Shown here: piece by piece, positions 1-7,790 of the stretch
Layout: each line of letters starts with the position of its first letter
How positions within the stretch are numbered: position 1 is the stretch's first letter
From: Bradyrhizobium sp. dw_78
Lineage (GTDB): Bacteria; Pseudomonadota; Alphaproteobacteria; Rhizobiales; Xanthobacteraceae
Assembly: GCF_018449525.1 (NCBI RefSeq)
Contig: NZ_JAAVUS010000007.1
Location: forward strand, 186,001 to 250,000
Direction of reading: 5' to 3'
Length of the DNA: 64,000 bases
Position numbers and translations under genes: made by a program
Notes under the pieces: model-generated
The model's database searches: none
What the model saw: only the letters and a program-made list of their open reading frames with translations
Told to the model about the DNA's origin: nothing

Positions 1-537
1 ACCCTTTCCGGCACAGGTGTCGTCAATCTCGCTCCGTTCAGCGCCTTCACCTTCGTATCGCCGAAGCCACCGATGCTGGCGATCAGTGTGGGCCGCAAGG
101 CCGGCATCTACAAAGACACCGCTCATAATATTTTATCGACGGAAGAGTTCGTGATTCATATCGCGGACTCCCCCCTGACAACGGCCGTGCATGAGAGTTC
201 GGCCGAGTTTCCGTCCGACGTCAGTGAAGTCGAACACCTGGGCCTGGCGACGCTTGCAAGCGAAAAGGTCAGGCCACCGCGCATCGCGGCGGCGCCGATC
301 GCGATGGAGTGTCGATTTCGGCAGTGCATCGAATTCGGGGAGACGCGCAGCCGCCTGCTGGTCGGAGAAGTTCTCGTTTTTCATATCCGCGACGATCTTC
401 TCAAGAACGGCAAGATCGAGACGGAAGCTCTCGATCCGATCGCGCGGATCGCCGGCCCACGTTACGCGCGCCTCGGCGAAATCATCACCATGAAGTCGGT
501 GTTTCAGACTTCCAAATCGGCATCCTCAGACCGGTGA
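1..537 (+). CDS. Flavin reductase-like protein, 5'-truncated
   Basis: The reading frame is open from base 1, so the gene begins upstream of the window; 178 codons are present before the TGA. The first visible residues (GVVNLAPFSAFTFVSPKPP) match the N-terminal flavin-binding strand-loop of the flavin reductase-like/DIM6-NTAB family, where NLAPFS is a hallmark. Such proteins supply reduced FMN or FAD to a two-component monooxygenase, or are flavoproteins of unknown reaction. It precedes a transporter and ring-cleavage-type enzymes by short gaps, which suggests an oxygenase partner just upstream. Family assignment is firm; the electron acceptor and pathway are inference. Confidence 0.8.
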   Translation, partial: TLSGTGVVNLAPFSAFTFVSPKPPMLAISVGRKAGIYKDTAHNILSTEEFVIHIADSPLTTAVHESSAEFPSDVSEVEHLGLATLASEKVRPPRIAAAPIAMECRFRQCIEFGETRSRLLVGEVLVFHIRDDLLKNGKIETEALDPIARIAGPRYARLGEIITMKSVFQTSKSASSDR

Positions 538-568
538 AAATCGACGCGGCAGTTTTTGCGGAGGAATT

Positions 569-1891
569 ATGACGGGGACATCCATCGAGACATCCAGCTA
601 TTCGCGGGTCGAGCGAATCTCGATCATCGCTTCTTGCATGCTCGGATTCGCGCTCGATCTTTATGACGTCCTGATTATGCCGTTCCTGATGGGCTCGATT
701 CAGAAGTCGCTCCAGATCTCCCTGGCTCAGGTCGCCAGCATTACCAGCCTGACGCTGATCGGCTCCGTGATCGGAGGCGCCCTGTTCGGCTGGCTCGGCG
801 ATCGCGTCGGCCGCAAGCAATCGCTTCAATTGACGCTGCTGCTGTTCGCGGCCGGCTCCATCTCTTCCGCATTTGCCTGGAACTACTGGTCGCTTGCCAT
901 CCTGCGCTTTGCAACCGGCATCGGCCTCGGCGGCGAATGGGGTGCCGGCATGGTGCTCTTCAATGAAGCCTGGAACAAGGAACGGCGCGGCCTCGGCAGC
1001 GCTTTCATTCAGGGCAGCGCCGTCCTGGCAAGCGCCAGCGCGTCGGTCATCGGCGTCTGGGCCACGACGTCATTCAGCCTTGAATGGGGCTGGAGGATCG
1101 CGCTTCTGACCGGAGGCTCGCCGATTCTGCTGATGATTTTCATCCGCCTGTTCATGCCGGAGTCAAAAGCCTGGCTGCAGTTCGATCGCACCCGCAAGAG
1201 CAATGCGCTTCAGACCGCCGCACCAAAGCAGACCAACACACTCGTCAAGATGTTCCAGGGCCGCCTGCTTCCGATTTCGCTGATGTGCCTGGCGTGGATG
1301 ATGGCCTACATGTTCAGCTATTACGGCATCGTGGTGTTCATGCCGACACTGATGCAAAAATCGCTCAACACCCCTCCCGAGATCGTGCGTAACATCTCGG
1401 TCATCGCCTCGATCGTGGGCGGCATTTCCTATATCGCGATGGGCGCCCTCAACGACGCCTATGGCCGGCGGTTCGGCGCGCTGGTGCCGGGCCTCTCCTG
1501 GTTCGCGATGGCCTGCGGCCTCTATCTCTACGCTCACGAAAACTACGCAGGCAATCTGTTCGAATTCCCGATCTTCTGGATCTACCTTACTTTCGTGATC
1601 GGCAATTCATCATTGGGCGTTGTCGGCACCTGGCTGTCGGAAATCTATCCCATCGATGTCCGATCGACTGCGGTTTCCTTCATCTACATGGCCGGACGCG
1701 GCATCGGCAGCCTCGCGCCGGTGATCGTGCCGATGGCATCGGCCTTCTTCGGAGGCGAACTCGCTCTCGGCATGTTGGTCGTTGCGCCCGCGATCCTGCT
1801 GTTCATCGCCATGACGCTTTCGCTTCCCGAAACACGCGGCCGCGAACTGGCGGTCAAGGCAAAACCCTCGACTCAACAACAGACCGTCTAG
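569..1891 (+). CDS. MFS transporter, metabolite:H+ symporter (aromatic acid type)
   Basis: A 440-residue polytopic inner-membrane protein with about 12 hydrophobic segments. The loop after TM2 carries the MFS signature GWLGDRVGRK, and the TM4 region has RFATGIGLGGEWGAG, typical of the sialate/aromatic-acid/metabolite:H+ symporter branch. The ATG at 569 has a GAGGA ribosome site 5 bases upstream. It sits 31 bp after the flavin reductase and 27 bp before the fumarylacetoacetase-family gene, so it is probably co-transcribed and imports the substrate of this catabolic operon. The substrate cannot be read from the sequence. Confidence 0.88.
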   Translation: MTGTSIETSSYSRVERISIIASCMLGFALDLYDVLIMPFLMGSIQKSLQISLAQVASITSLTLIGSVIGGALFGWLGDRVGRKQSLQLTLLLFAAGSISSAFAWNYWSLAILRFATGIGLGGEWGAGMVLFNEAWNKERRGLGSAFIQGSAVLASASASVIGVWATTSFSLEWGWRIALLTGGSPILLMIFIRLFMPESKAWLQFDRTRKSNALQTAAPKQTNTLVKMFQGRLLPISLMCLAWMMAYMFSYYGIVVFMPTLMQKSLNTPPEIVRNISVIASIVGGISYIAMGALNDAYGRRFGALVPGLSWFAMACGLYLYAHENYAGNLFEFPIFWIYLTFVIGNSSLGVVGTWLSEIYPIDVRSTAVSFIYMAGRGIGSLAPVIVPMASAFFGGELALGMLVVAPAILLFIAMTLSLPETRGRELAVKAKPSTQQQTV

Positions 1892-1918
1892 TGCGACGGC
1901 AATCCGGAGATTTCGACC

Positions 1919-2779
1919 ATGCGATTCCTCAGCTATCTCGAGAACGGTCAGACGCGATATGGCGTCGTCGCAGGCGGCGGCGTCATTGATCTCACGAGAC
2001 GCATCGGGGCTGAATTTCGGGATTTACGGACGCTAATCGCAAACGACGGCATGGCGGCGGCGCGCGAGGCGGCGGCCGGCCAAAGGCCCGACCATGCCCT
2101 CGAAGATCTGGCGTTGCTCCCGCCCATCCCCGCGCCGGAGAAGCTCTGGTGCATCGGCGTGAACTACAGGGATCGCAATGCCGAGTACAAAGACAATTCG
2201 GACTTGCCGAAATATCCAAGTCTTTTCGTCCGGAATCCGTCGTCTGTCGTCGGATCCGGTCAGCCTATCGAAAAGCCGAAGGTGTCCGAACAACTCGACT
2301 ATGAGGGCGAACTCGTCATCGTTATCGGCAAGGAAGGACGGCACATCCCGCGCGAACAAGCCTGGCAGCACATCTTCGGCATAACGCTGTGCAACGAGGG
2401 CAGCGTTCGCGATTGGCTGCATCACGGCAAGTTCAACGTCACCCAGGGCAAGAACTTCGACAGATCTGGCAGTATCGGTCCCTGGATCGTCACCGTCGAC
2501 GAGCTCGATCCGCGCGGTCCGCATGACATCGTCACCCGCGTCAACGGCGAATTGCGACAGAAGGATACAACTGAACGCCTGATGTTCCCGTTCGATTTCC
2601 TAATCGCCTATCTGTCGACCTTCGCTACCCTCAAGCCTGGCGACATGATCGCGACCGGGACGCCGACGGGCGCCGGCGCACGTTTCGATCCGCCGCGATG
2701 GCTGAAGCCGGGCGACGTCGTCGAAGTCGAATCCGCAGGGATCGGCATCCTTCGCAACACCGTCACCGCCGAGAAGTAA
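1919..2779 (+). CDS. Fumarylacetoacetate hydrolase family protein
   Basis: 286 residues of the FAH/MhpD-like fold. The core has SLFVRNPSSVVGSGQPI followed by LDYEGELVIVIG, where the acidic residues of the D-x-E-x-E type motif bind Mg2+, and a C-terminal GDMIATGTPTGAGA loop characteristic of the family. Homologues act as acylpyruvases, as isomerase/decarboxylases of the homoprotocatechuate pathway (HpaG), or as ureidoglycolate-lyase-like enzymes. It lies between the MFS gene and an HpaH-type hydratase with an 7-bp gap to the latter, which favours a role in degrading a ring-cleavage product. The exact reaction is uncertain. Confidence 0.85.
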   Translation: MRFLSYLENGQTRYGVVAGGGVIDLTRRIGAEFRDLRTLIANDGMAAAREAAAGQRPDHALEDLALLPPIPAPEKLWCIGVNYRDRNAEYKDNSDLPKYPSLFVRNPSSVVGSGQPIEKPKVSEQLDYEGELVIVIGKEGRHIPREQAWQHIFGITLCNEGSVRDWLHHGKFNVTQGKNFDRSGSIGPWIVTVDELDPRGPHDIVTRVNGELRQKDTTERLMFPFDFLIAYLSTFATLKPGDMIATGTPTGAGARFDPPRWLKPGDVVEVESAGIGILRNTVTAEK

Positions 2780-2786
2780 GCCAGCC

Positions 2787-3590
2787 ATGCTCGACCAACC
2801 GATAATCGACAGCCTTGCGCAGCGTCTCGACGAGGCGGAACGCACCAAATCCCTCGTCCGCATGTTCACGCTCGAACATCCCGACCTCACGATCGAGGAC
2901 GCTTACGCGATCCAGCGCGCATGGACCAAACTCCAGGTCGGACGCGGCCGGGTCATCAAGGGGCACAAAATAGGACTGACCTCTAAGGCCATGCAAAGCG
3001 CCGTCGGCATCGCCGAGCCCGACTATGGCGTGCTGTTCGAGGACATGTTTTACGCCGACGCCGGCGAAATTCCCTTCAGTCGCTTTCAAGCGCCGCGAAT
3101 CGAGGTCGAGCTTGCGTTCGTCCTGAAAGCTCCCTTGAAGGGTCCCGGCTGCACCATCTTCGACGTTCTCGATGCCACGGGCTACGTCACGCCGGCCCTC
3201 GAAATCCTCGAAACCCGGATGCACCGGATCGATCCGGAAACCGGGGTTTCCCGCAAGGTCATGGATACGATTTCCGACAACGCCGCGAACGCCGCCCTGG
3301 TACTTGGCGGACGGCCGTTCCGGCCGCAAGACGCGGATCTGCGCTGGGTCGGCGCTCTGTTGTTTCGCAACGGCCAGATCGAGGAAACCGGCGTCGCGGC
3401 GGGTGTTCTCAATCATCCCGCCAACGGCGTGGCTTGGCTCGCGAACAGGCTCTTTCCCCACGGCGAGCATCTCGCCGCCGGCGAAGTCGTTCTGGCCGGA
3501 TCGTTCACCCGGCCGGTCGATATCCGCAAGGGCGACACGTTCCACGCCGACTACGGGGCGTTCGGATCAATCTCCTGCCAGTTCGTCTAG
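2787..3590 (+). CDS. 2-oxo-hept-4-ene-1,7-dioate / 2-oxopent-4-enoate hydratase family (HpaH/MhpD-like)
   Basis: 267 residues, normal length for the family. The stretch GHKIGLTSKAMQ near residue 57 and the following PDYGVLFEDM are hallmarks of HpaH and related vinylpyruvate hydratases and 4-oxalocrotonate decarboxylases; the acidic metal ligands appear in RIEVELAFVL. These enzymes add water to (or decarboxylate) 2-hydroxydienoates made by meta-cleavage of aromatic rings. The ATG is 7 bp after the FAH gene stop, indicating one operon. HpaH, AmnE/DmpH and MhpD types cannot be separated by eye. Confidence 0.85.
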   Translation: MLDQPIIDSLAQRLDEAERTKSLVRMFTLEHPDLTIEDAYAIQRAWTKLQVGRGRVIKGHKIGLTSKAMQSAVGIAEPDYGVLFEDMFYADAGEIPFSRFQAPRIEVELAFVLKAPLKGPGCTIFDVLDATGYVTPALEILETRMHRIDPETGVSRKVMDTISDNAANAALVLGGRPFRPQDADLRWVGALLFRNGQIEETGVAAGVLNHPANGVAWLANRLFPHGEHLAAGEVVLAGSFTRPVDIRKGDTFHADYGAFGSISCQFV

Positions 3591-3601
3591 AGGAAACACA
3601 C

Positions 3602-3985
3602 ATGGCAAGACGCAAAAGCATCCAGATTGGAGAATTCAAGCATGCCAACCCGATCCCGAACGCCAGTCGCATTGGCCATCTTCTGATGTCGGGCGTAATC
3701 CTCGGACGCGATCCCAGGACGGCCGAGATGCCTCCGTCGATCGAAGAACAATGCGCCAACATGTTCGCGCATATCAAGGCGATCGTCAAAGCCGGCGGCG
3801 GCACCACCGACGACATCATCAAGATGACCGTGTGGCTCAAGGATCGCTCGCAGCGCGGGCCCGTCAATACCGAGTGGCTGAAGATGTTTCCAGACGAGCA
3901 CTCGCGGCCGGCCCGTCACGCGCTGCAAATGGACATGGAAGGCGGCGCGCTCGTGCAGTGCGATTTCACCGCCGTCATCGATTGA
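3602..3985 (+). CDS. RidA/YjgF family protein (Rid7-like, possible aminomuconate deaminase)
   Basis: 127 residues from ATG 3602, which follows an AGGAAA ribosome site at 3591 and lies 11 bp after the hydratase stop; an upstream in-frame extension runs into the hydratase gene and is not used. The sequence shows the RidA core: SGVILGRDP, then EEQCANMFAHIKAIVKAGGGTTDD and a WLKD strand. The family hydrolyses enamine/imine intermediates; some members (AmnD/NbaF) deaminate 2-aminomuconate. Placement between a hydratase and an amidohydrolase of a catabolic operon suggests a pathway deaminase rather than housekeeping RidA; this is inference. Confidence 0.82.
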   Translation: MARRKSIQIGEFKHANPIPNASRIGHLLMSGVILGRDPRTAEMPPSIEEQCANMFAHIKAIVKAGGGTTDDIIKMTVWLKDRSQRGPVNTEWLKMFPDEHSRPARHALQMDMEGGALVQCDFTAVID

Positions 3986-3997
3986 GAGGAACCAGAC

Positions 3998-4873
3998 ATG
4001 CCGGACTACCTTGCGTTCGATCCCAACCCGCGCCGGCCGTCGATGCTGCCGCCGCCGAAAAGCTGCGACAGTCAATTCCACGTGCTTGGACCGCTCAGCA
4101 AATATCCGGTGCGGCCGGGCGCGGCCTACCAGATGCCGACGGCGACCTGGGAGGCCGCGCTTCGTGTCCACAGGACGCTCGGAATCGAGCGTGGCGTGAT
4201 CGTTCAAACGACGACCTATGGCGCGGACCATTCGGTGGTGCTGGATGGCCTGGCCGCGATGGGACCCAATTATCGCGGATGCGCCAATGCATTGGTATTT
4301 GCCGAGGCGGACGACGCCTATCTCGGTAAACTGCATGACGCCGGAGTCCGTGGAGCGCGCTTCAGCTTCCGCCAAGAACTTGGCGCGGTCCTGTCCGACG
4401 CTGCCTTTGCGCGCGCCATTGCCAGGATCCGGGAGCTTGGCTGGTACGCGAAGATTCAACCCGAAAAGGACGGCATCGTCAGCAGCGTCGCCAAATATGA
4501 ATCGCTAGATGTCCCGGTTCTGATCGATCATATGGCGCGCCCGGACCCCACGCGGGGAAACGACGATCCCAACCTTCGTAAGATGCTGGAACTGCTTTCC
4601 AAAGGCAATTTCTGGGTCATGCTGTCGCTGGGAGAGAAGACCTCAAAGGCCGGACCACCATGGAACGACGTGATTCCAATTGCCCGGGCCTATATCGAGG
4701 CCGCCCCGGACCGATGCGTCTGGGCCAGTGACTGGCCACATCCGGTCTCGATGGTCCAGCCTCCCAACGACGCCGATCTGCTCGAACTCCTGTATCGTTA
4801 TGCGCCCGACGAAACTGAACGGCGGAAAATTCTGGTCGAGAACCCGGCGAAACTCTTTGGCTTTGGACTTTGA
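3998..4873 (+). CDS. Amidohydrolase-2 family TIM-barrel hydrolase (LigI/PDC hydrolase-like)
   Basis: 291 residues. The N-terminal motif is CDSQFHVLGP, followed by a KYPVRPGAAYQMP segment like that of 2-pyrone-4,6-dicarboxylate lactonase (LigI). Conserved later elements are VLIDHMARPD and the C-terminal VWASDWPHP with the catalytic Asp. Members hydrolyse lactones or decarboxylate cyclic acids, with or without metal. The first His of the usual D-x-H-x-H metal motif is Gln26 here. It is the last gene of the operon, 12 bp after the RidA gene, and is followed by a strong hairpin. The substrate is probably a lactone formed from the ring-cleavage product; this is inference. Confidence 0.8.
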   Translation: MPDYLAFDPNPRRPSMLPPPKSCDSQFHVLGPLSKYPVRPGAAYQMPTATWEAALRVHRTLGIERGVIVQTTTYGADHSVVLDGLAAMGPNYRGCANALVFAEADDAYLGKLHDAGVRGARFSFRQELGAVLSDAAFARAIARIRELGWYAKIQPEKDGIVSSVAKYESLDVPVLIDHMARPDPTRGNDDPNLRKMLELLSKGNFWVMLSLGEKTSKAGPPWNDVIPIARAYIEAAPDRCVWASDWPHPVSMVQPPNDADLLELLYRYAPDETERRKILVENPAKLFGFGL

Positions 4874-4997
4874 CGGCTTGGCTTGATCGGCATCGCCGAC
4901 GATCGGCAGCAGGAAACACATGCGGCGATTGTGATCCGCGCGCGGCATCGCCGCGCACGGTCACATCATCGGCAGCAACGGTATACCAGAGTCTTAT

Positions 4998-5027
4998 CGG
5001 TTCTGATTGAATCTTGAATCAGAACCG
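4998..5027. terminator. Hairpin between convergent genes (bidirectional terminator candidate; repeat-family half)
   Basis: Perfect 11-bp inverted arms, CGGTTCTGATT (4998-5008) and AATCAGAACCG (5017-5027), with an 8-base loop. It lies in the 174-bp gap between the convergent amidohydrolase and SDR genes. It resembles the downstream half of the dispersed Bradyrhizobium-type intergenic repeat seen elsewhere in this window. There is no clear U-run, so Rho-independent action is uncertain. Confidence 0.55.
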
Positions 5028-5047
5028 GGCTCTCCAGAGCTATGCGA

Positions 5048-6031
5048 TTACTCCGGAAGGCTGCAGTCCGCGAGTTTCTCGCTTAGCGCCCAGAGCCGTT
5101 CCGCAAGCGCCGGATCGCAGGCCCACGGAGATACGCCGGCCATTCCGGTATAGTCGGCCGGCACGGCTTCCGCGATATCGCAGTCCTCGCAATAGACGCC
5201 GCCGAGGCCGTCGAGGCGCAGGCTGGTCGCGCACCACACCGACGTCGCCGCTCCCTGCGGCACCGTCTTGAATTCGCGCTCGTTCTGCGGGCCCAGGTCG
5301 AAGCTGCCGTCGGGTTGGCGGGTGATGCCGAAGCGCTTGAAATCGTCGTCATCGAGATGGCGGATCAGATCGGTCAGGATGGCGCCGGGATGCAGCGAAA
5401 AGGCGCGCACACCGGCCTCCTTCCCGCGCCGGTCGAGGGCCAGTGCGAACAAGGCGTTGGCGGTCTTGGACTGGCCATAGGCCTGCCATTTGTCATAGGC
5501 GCGCCGCTCGTAATTCGGGTCGTCGAAATCGACACCGGAGAAGCGATGTCCGCGCGAGGACACCGCCACCACGCGGGCGCCGCCCGCTTTGGCCAGAGCA
5601 GGCCAAAGCTTCACGGTAAGCCGGAAATGGCCGAGATGGTTGGCCGCGAACTGGCTCTCATAGCCCCTTCCGTCCCGGGTCAGCGGCGCCGCCATGACGC
5701 CGGCACTGTTGATCAGCATGTGGATCGGCCGGCCACTCGCCAGGAAACCTGCGACGAAGCGATCGATCGAGGCCGGGTCGAGCAGGTCGAGGGCGGCCAG
5801 TTCGACGCCCGCGATCCCCTGCAAATTCCTTTTCGCTTTCTCCGCGCTACGCGCGGGCACGATCACCGTGGCGCCGGCCGCCGCCAGCGCCCGTGTCGTT
5901 TCCGTCCCGATCCCGGAATAGCCACCGGTCACGATGGCGATTTTGCCGGCAAGATCGCCGTTACCCAGCGCCTCGGTAGCGGTGGTCTTGGCATTGAGTC
6001 CGGAATGAATCGGTTTCTGTTCTGTCGTCAC
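5048..6031 (-). CDS. Short-chain dehydrogenase/reductase
   Basis: 327 residues from a GTG start (6029-6031) with an AAGGAG ribosome site 7 bases upstream. Classical SDR features are present: VTGGYSGIGTET for NAD(P) binding near residue 34, a LINSAGVMA strand (NAG replaced by NSAG), and a catalytic Y-x-x-x-K in YGQSKTA. The length and C-terminus resemble retinol dehydrogenase/WWOX-like bacterial SDRs. It is divergent from an AraC-type regulator across a 96-bp gap, so the regulator probably controls it. The substrate is unknown. Confidence 0.88.
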   Translation of the reverse strand: MTTEQKPIHSGLNAKTTATEALGNGDLAGKIAIVTGGYSGIGTETTRALAAAGATVIVPARSAEKAKRNLQGIAGVELAALDLLDPASIDRFVAGFLASGRPIHMLINSAGVMAAPLTRDGRGYESQFAANHLGHFRLTVKLWPALAKAGGARVVAVSSRGHRFSGVDFDDPNYERRAYDKWQAYGQSKTANALFALALDRRGKEAGVRAFSLHPGAILTDLIRHLDDDDFKRFGITRQPDGSFDLGPQNEREFKTVPQGAATSVWCATSLRLDGLGGVYCEDCDIAEAVPADYTGMAGVSPWACDPALAERLWALSEKLADCSLPE

Positions 6032-6127
6032 GGGCAGGCTCCTTTTCGTCGTATTGAACGCAGGTAAGTTGCCTTATTGGGATGATCCATGTAGAAAAAT
6101 CCTGATTTCCTATGAGATCGTTCAAAG
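6032..6127. promoter_or_regulatory. Divergent intergenic region of SDR and AraC regulator
   Basis: The 96 bp between two divergently read genes must hold both promoters. The only signal seen clearly is the AAGGAG ribosome site of the SDR at 6039-6044. A pair of regulator binding sites is expected here, but no convincing repeat could be picked out by eye. Confidence 0.4.
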
Positions 6128-7051
6128 TTGACGGATCCCCTGTCCGATATCCTCGCCTTGCTGAGACCCCGCACGGTCGAGACCTATGGCATCGTTTCGG
6201 GCGGAGTCTGGGCGCTCGACCTTCCCAGGGGATATCAAGGGGTGAAATTCGGCGCCATCGCGCGCGGCGGATGCTGGCTCAAGGTCAAGGGCGTCGCGGA
6301 GCCGATCCGGCTCGACACCGGCGACTGCTATCTGCTGACGGGCCAGCCATTCTGGCTGGGCAGCGACACCAGCCTCCCGGGGGAGGATGCCAGCCGTCTC
6401 TCCATCGACCCGGCGACCCGCATTGCCCGCCACGGCCCCAGCGACAAGACCTTCCTGGTGGGCGGCAGGCTCAGCTTCGACGAGAGCCATGCGCTTCTTT
6501 TGACCGCAACGCTTCCGCGCGTCATGCACATTCCGGGATCTTCCGATGAAGCGGCCGTACTGCGCTGGACACTCGACCAGCTTGCGAAGGAACTGACCGA
6601 TCCCCGTCCCGGCGGCGCGCTATTGTCCGAACATTTGGGACATATCCTGTTCGTCAATGCGCTGCGGCTGCACATGGCAAGCGAGGGTAACAGCAGTCCA
6701 GGCTGGCTCAAGGGTCTTCGCGATCCACGCGTCGGGCGCGCATTGCGGGCCGTGCATGCCGAGCCGTCGCGGCCATGGACATTGGAGATGCTCGCCAGCG
6801 AGGCCGGCATGTCGCGGACCGCCTTCGCGCTTCGCTTCAAGTCGCAGGTCGGCTGGTCACCGATCGACTATGTGCTGCGCTGGCGGATGCGGCTGGCGGC
6901 CGGGACACTTTCGGCCGGCCGCATTACCACGGCCGAACTCGCACGAAACATCGGCTATCAATCCGAGACGGCGTTCAGCACGGCATTCAAGCGCGTGATG
7001 GGATGCACGCCCAAGCAGTACGAGATACGCGCAAGGCTTTCGGCGGGATAG
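6128..7051 (+). CDS. AraC/XylS-family transcriptional regulator with cupin-like sensor domain
   Basis: 307 residues. The first 190 or so form an AraC-type cupin sensor (GVKFGAIARGGCWLKVKG, then DTGDCYLLTGQPFWLG). The last 100 hold two helix-turn-helix motifs, including EMLASEAGMSRTAFALRFK and ELARNIGYQSETAFSTAFKR, with the family signature ending CTPKQY. The start used is TTG 6128, because the open frame before it offers no ATG in this phase; a GTG or later ATG remains possible. It probably regulates the divergent SDR gene. The inducer is unknown. Confidence 0.85.
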   Translation: MTDPLSDILALLRPRTVETYGIVSGGVWALDLPRGYQGVKFGAIARGGCWLKVKGVAEPIRLDTGDCYLLTGQPFWLGSDTSLPGEDASRLSIDPATRIARHGPSDKTFLVGGRLSFDESHALLLTATLPRVMHIPGSSDEAAVLRWTLDQLAKELTDPRPGGALLSEHLGHILFVNALRLHMASEGNSSPGWLKGLRDPRVGRALRAVHAEPSRPWTLEMLASEAGMSRTAFALRFKSQVGWSPIDYVLRWRMRLAAGTLSAGRITTAELARNIGYQSETAFSTAFKRVMGCTPKQYEIRARLSAG

Positions 7052-7088
7052 GCCGGCACTTGCAACATCAATCCGACCTGGCGGATCG

Positions 7089-7790
7089 TTACTGCCGAAG
7101 CAGGATCAGCGGATCGGCGCTGTCGGGAACCCGCCGCCATTGCGCGTTGTCATCGGCCTCGAAGGTCCAGATCTCACCGCTGTCAGCGATCAGCAAAATC
7201 TGGCCGTGATCGAGCCGCCACTGCGTCGGTGCGAACGCCGCGACAACGGAATCGCATTTGGGTTTCAGGAACACCTGGAAATTGTCCTGACTGGCTTCGG
7301 TGTTGGTCAGGGTCAGGCCACAGATCGATTGGCCATTGCCGCGAACCATCGCCCAGTCGCCGATCATCTGGTCCATCGATTTCGCCAGCGAGCGGGCGGC
7401 GGCGAGGTCTTGCAGGATGTAGATGCCCTCGCCGGTCCGCATGCCCTCGAAAATCCCGGTCTCGACTTCGGTGAGGTCGACCACCGACTGCCCGGCGGCG
7501 TCCTGAAGCCGGACGATGTCACCGAGGCCTTTGATGCTCCAGGCGGTGATATCCTTGGTGAACGGCAGTGCCGCCGCACAGCCCGGCTCCAGTTCCAGCT
7601 TGAAACCCTGCGGCGTGGAATCATTCTTCAAGGTCACGACACAGGTCTTGCTGCGGTCGGTGGTCGCAAGCTCCCATTGGCCGATCATTTCCTTCCGCAG
7701 ATCGGTAGCGTCCTGCGACCGCGCCGGCGACACGCAGGCAATCGCCGCCCAAAGCGCGGCGACCGCCATGCGGGCGCGGCGGCCGGACAT
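7089..7790 (-). CDS. Exported protein with two AprI/Inh-type metalloprotease-inhibitor domains
   Basis: 233 residues from ATG 7790, which overlaps the TGA of the upstream dehydrogenase gene (TGATG). Residues 1-25 form a signal peptide (AVAALWAAIACVSPARS, then QD). The mature part has two similar units, each starting with a GQWEL or GDWAMV strand and a cysteine pair (CVVTL..GCAA, CGLTL..KCDS), as in the Inh inhibitor beta-barrel. The frame is open much further upstream, but that part overlaps the dehydrogenase gene. The role is probably periplasmic; actual protease inhibition is not shown. Confidence 0.72.
   Translation of the reverse strand: MSGRRARMAVAALWAAIACVSPARSQDATDLRKEMIGQWELATTDRSKTCVVTLKNDSTPQGFKLELEPGCAAALPFTKDITAWSIKGLGDIVRLQDAAGQSVVDLTEVETGIFEGMRTGEGIYILQDLAAARSLAKSMDQMIGDWAMVRGNGQSICGLTLTNTEASQDNFQVFLKPKCDSVVAAFAPTQWRLDHGQILLIADSGEIWTFEADDNAQWRRVPDSADPLILLRQ

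Noticed and set aside
3587..4459. 290-codon minus-strand frame over the RidA and amidohydrolase genes
   Set aside because: It spans two well-recognised genes on the other strand and has the typical antisense composition of high G+C DNA.
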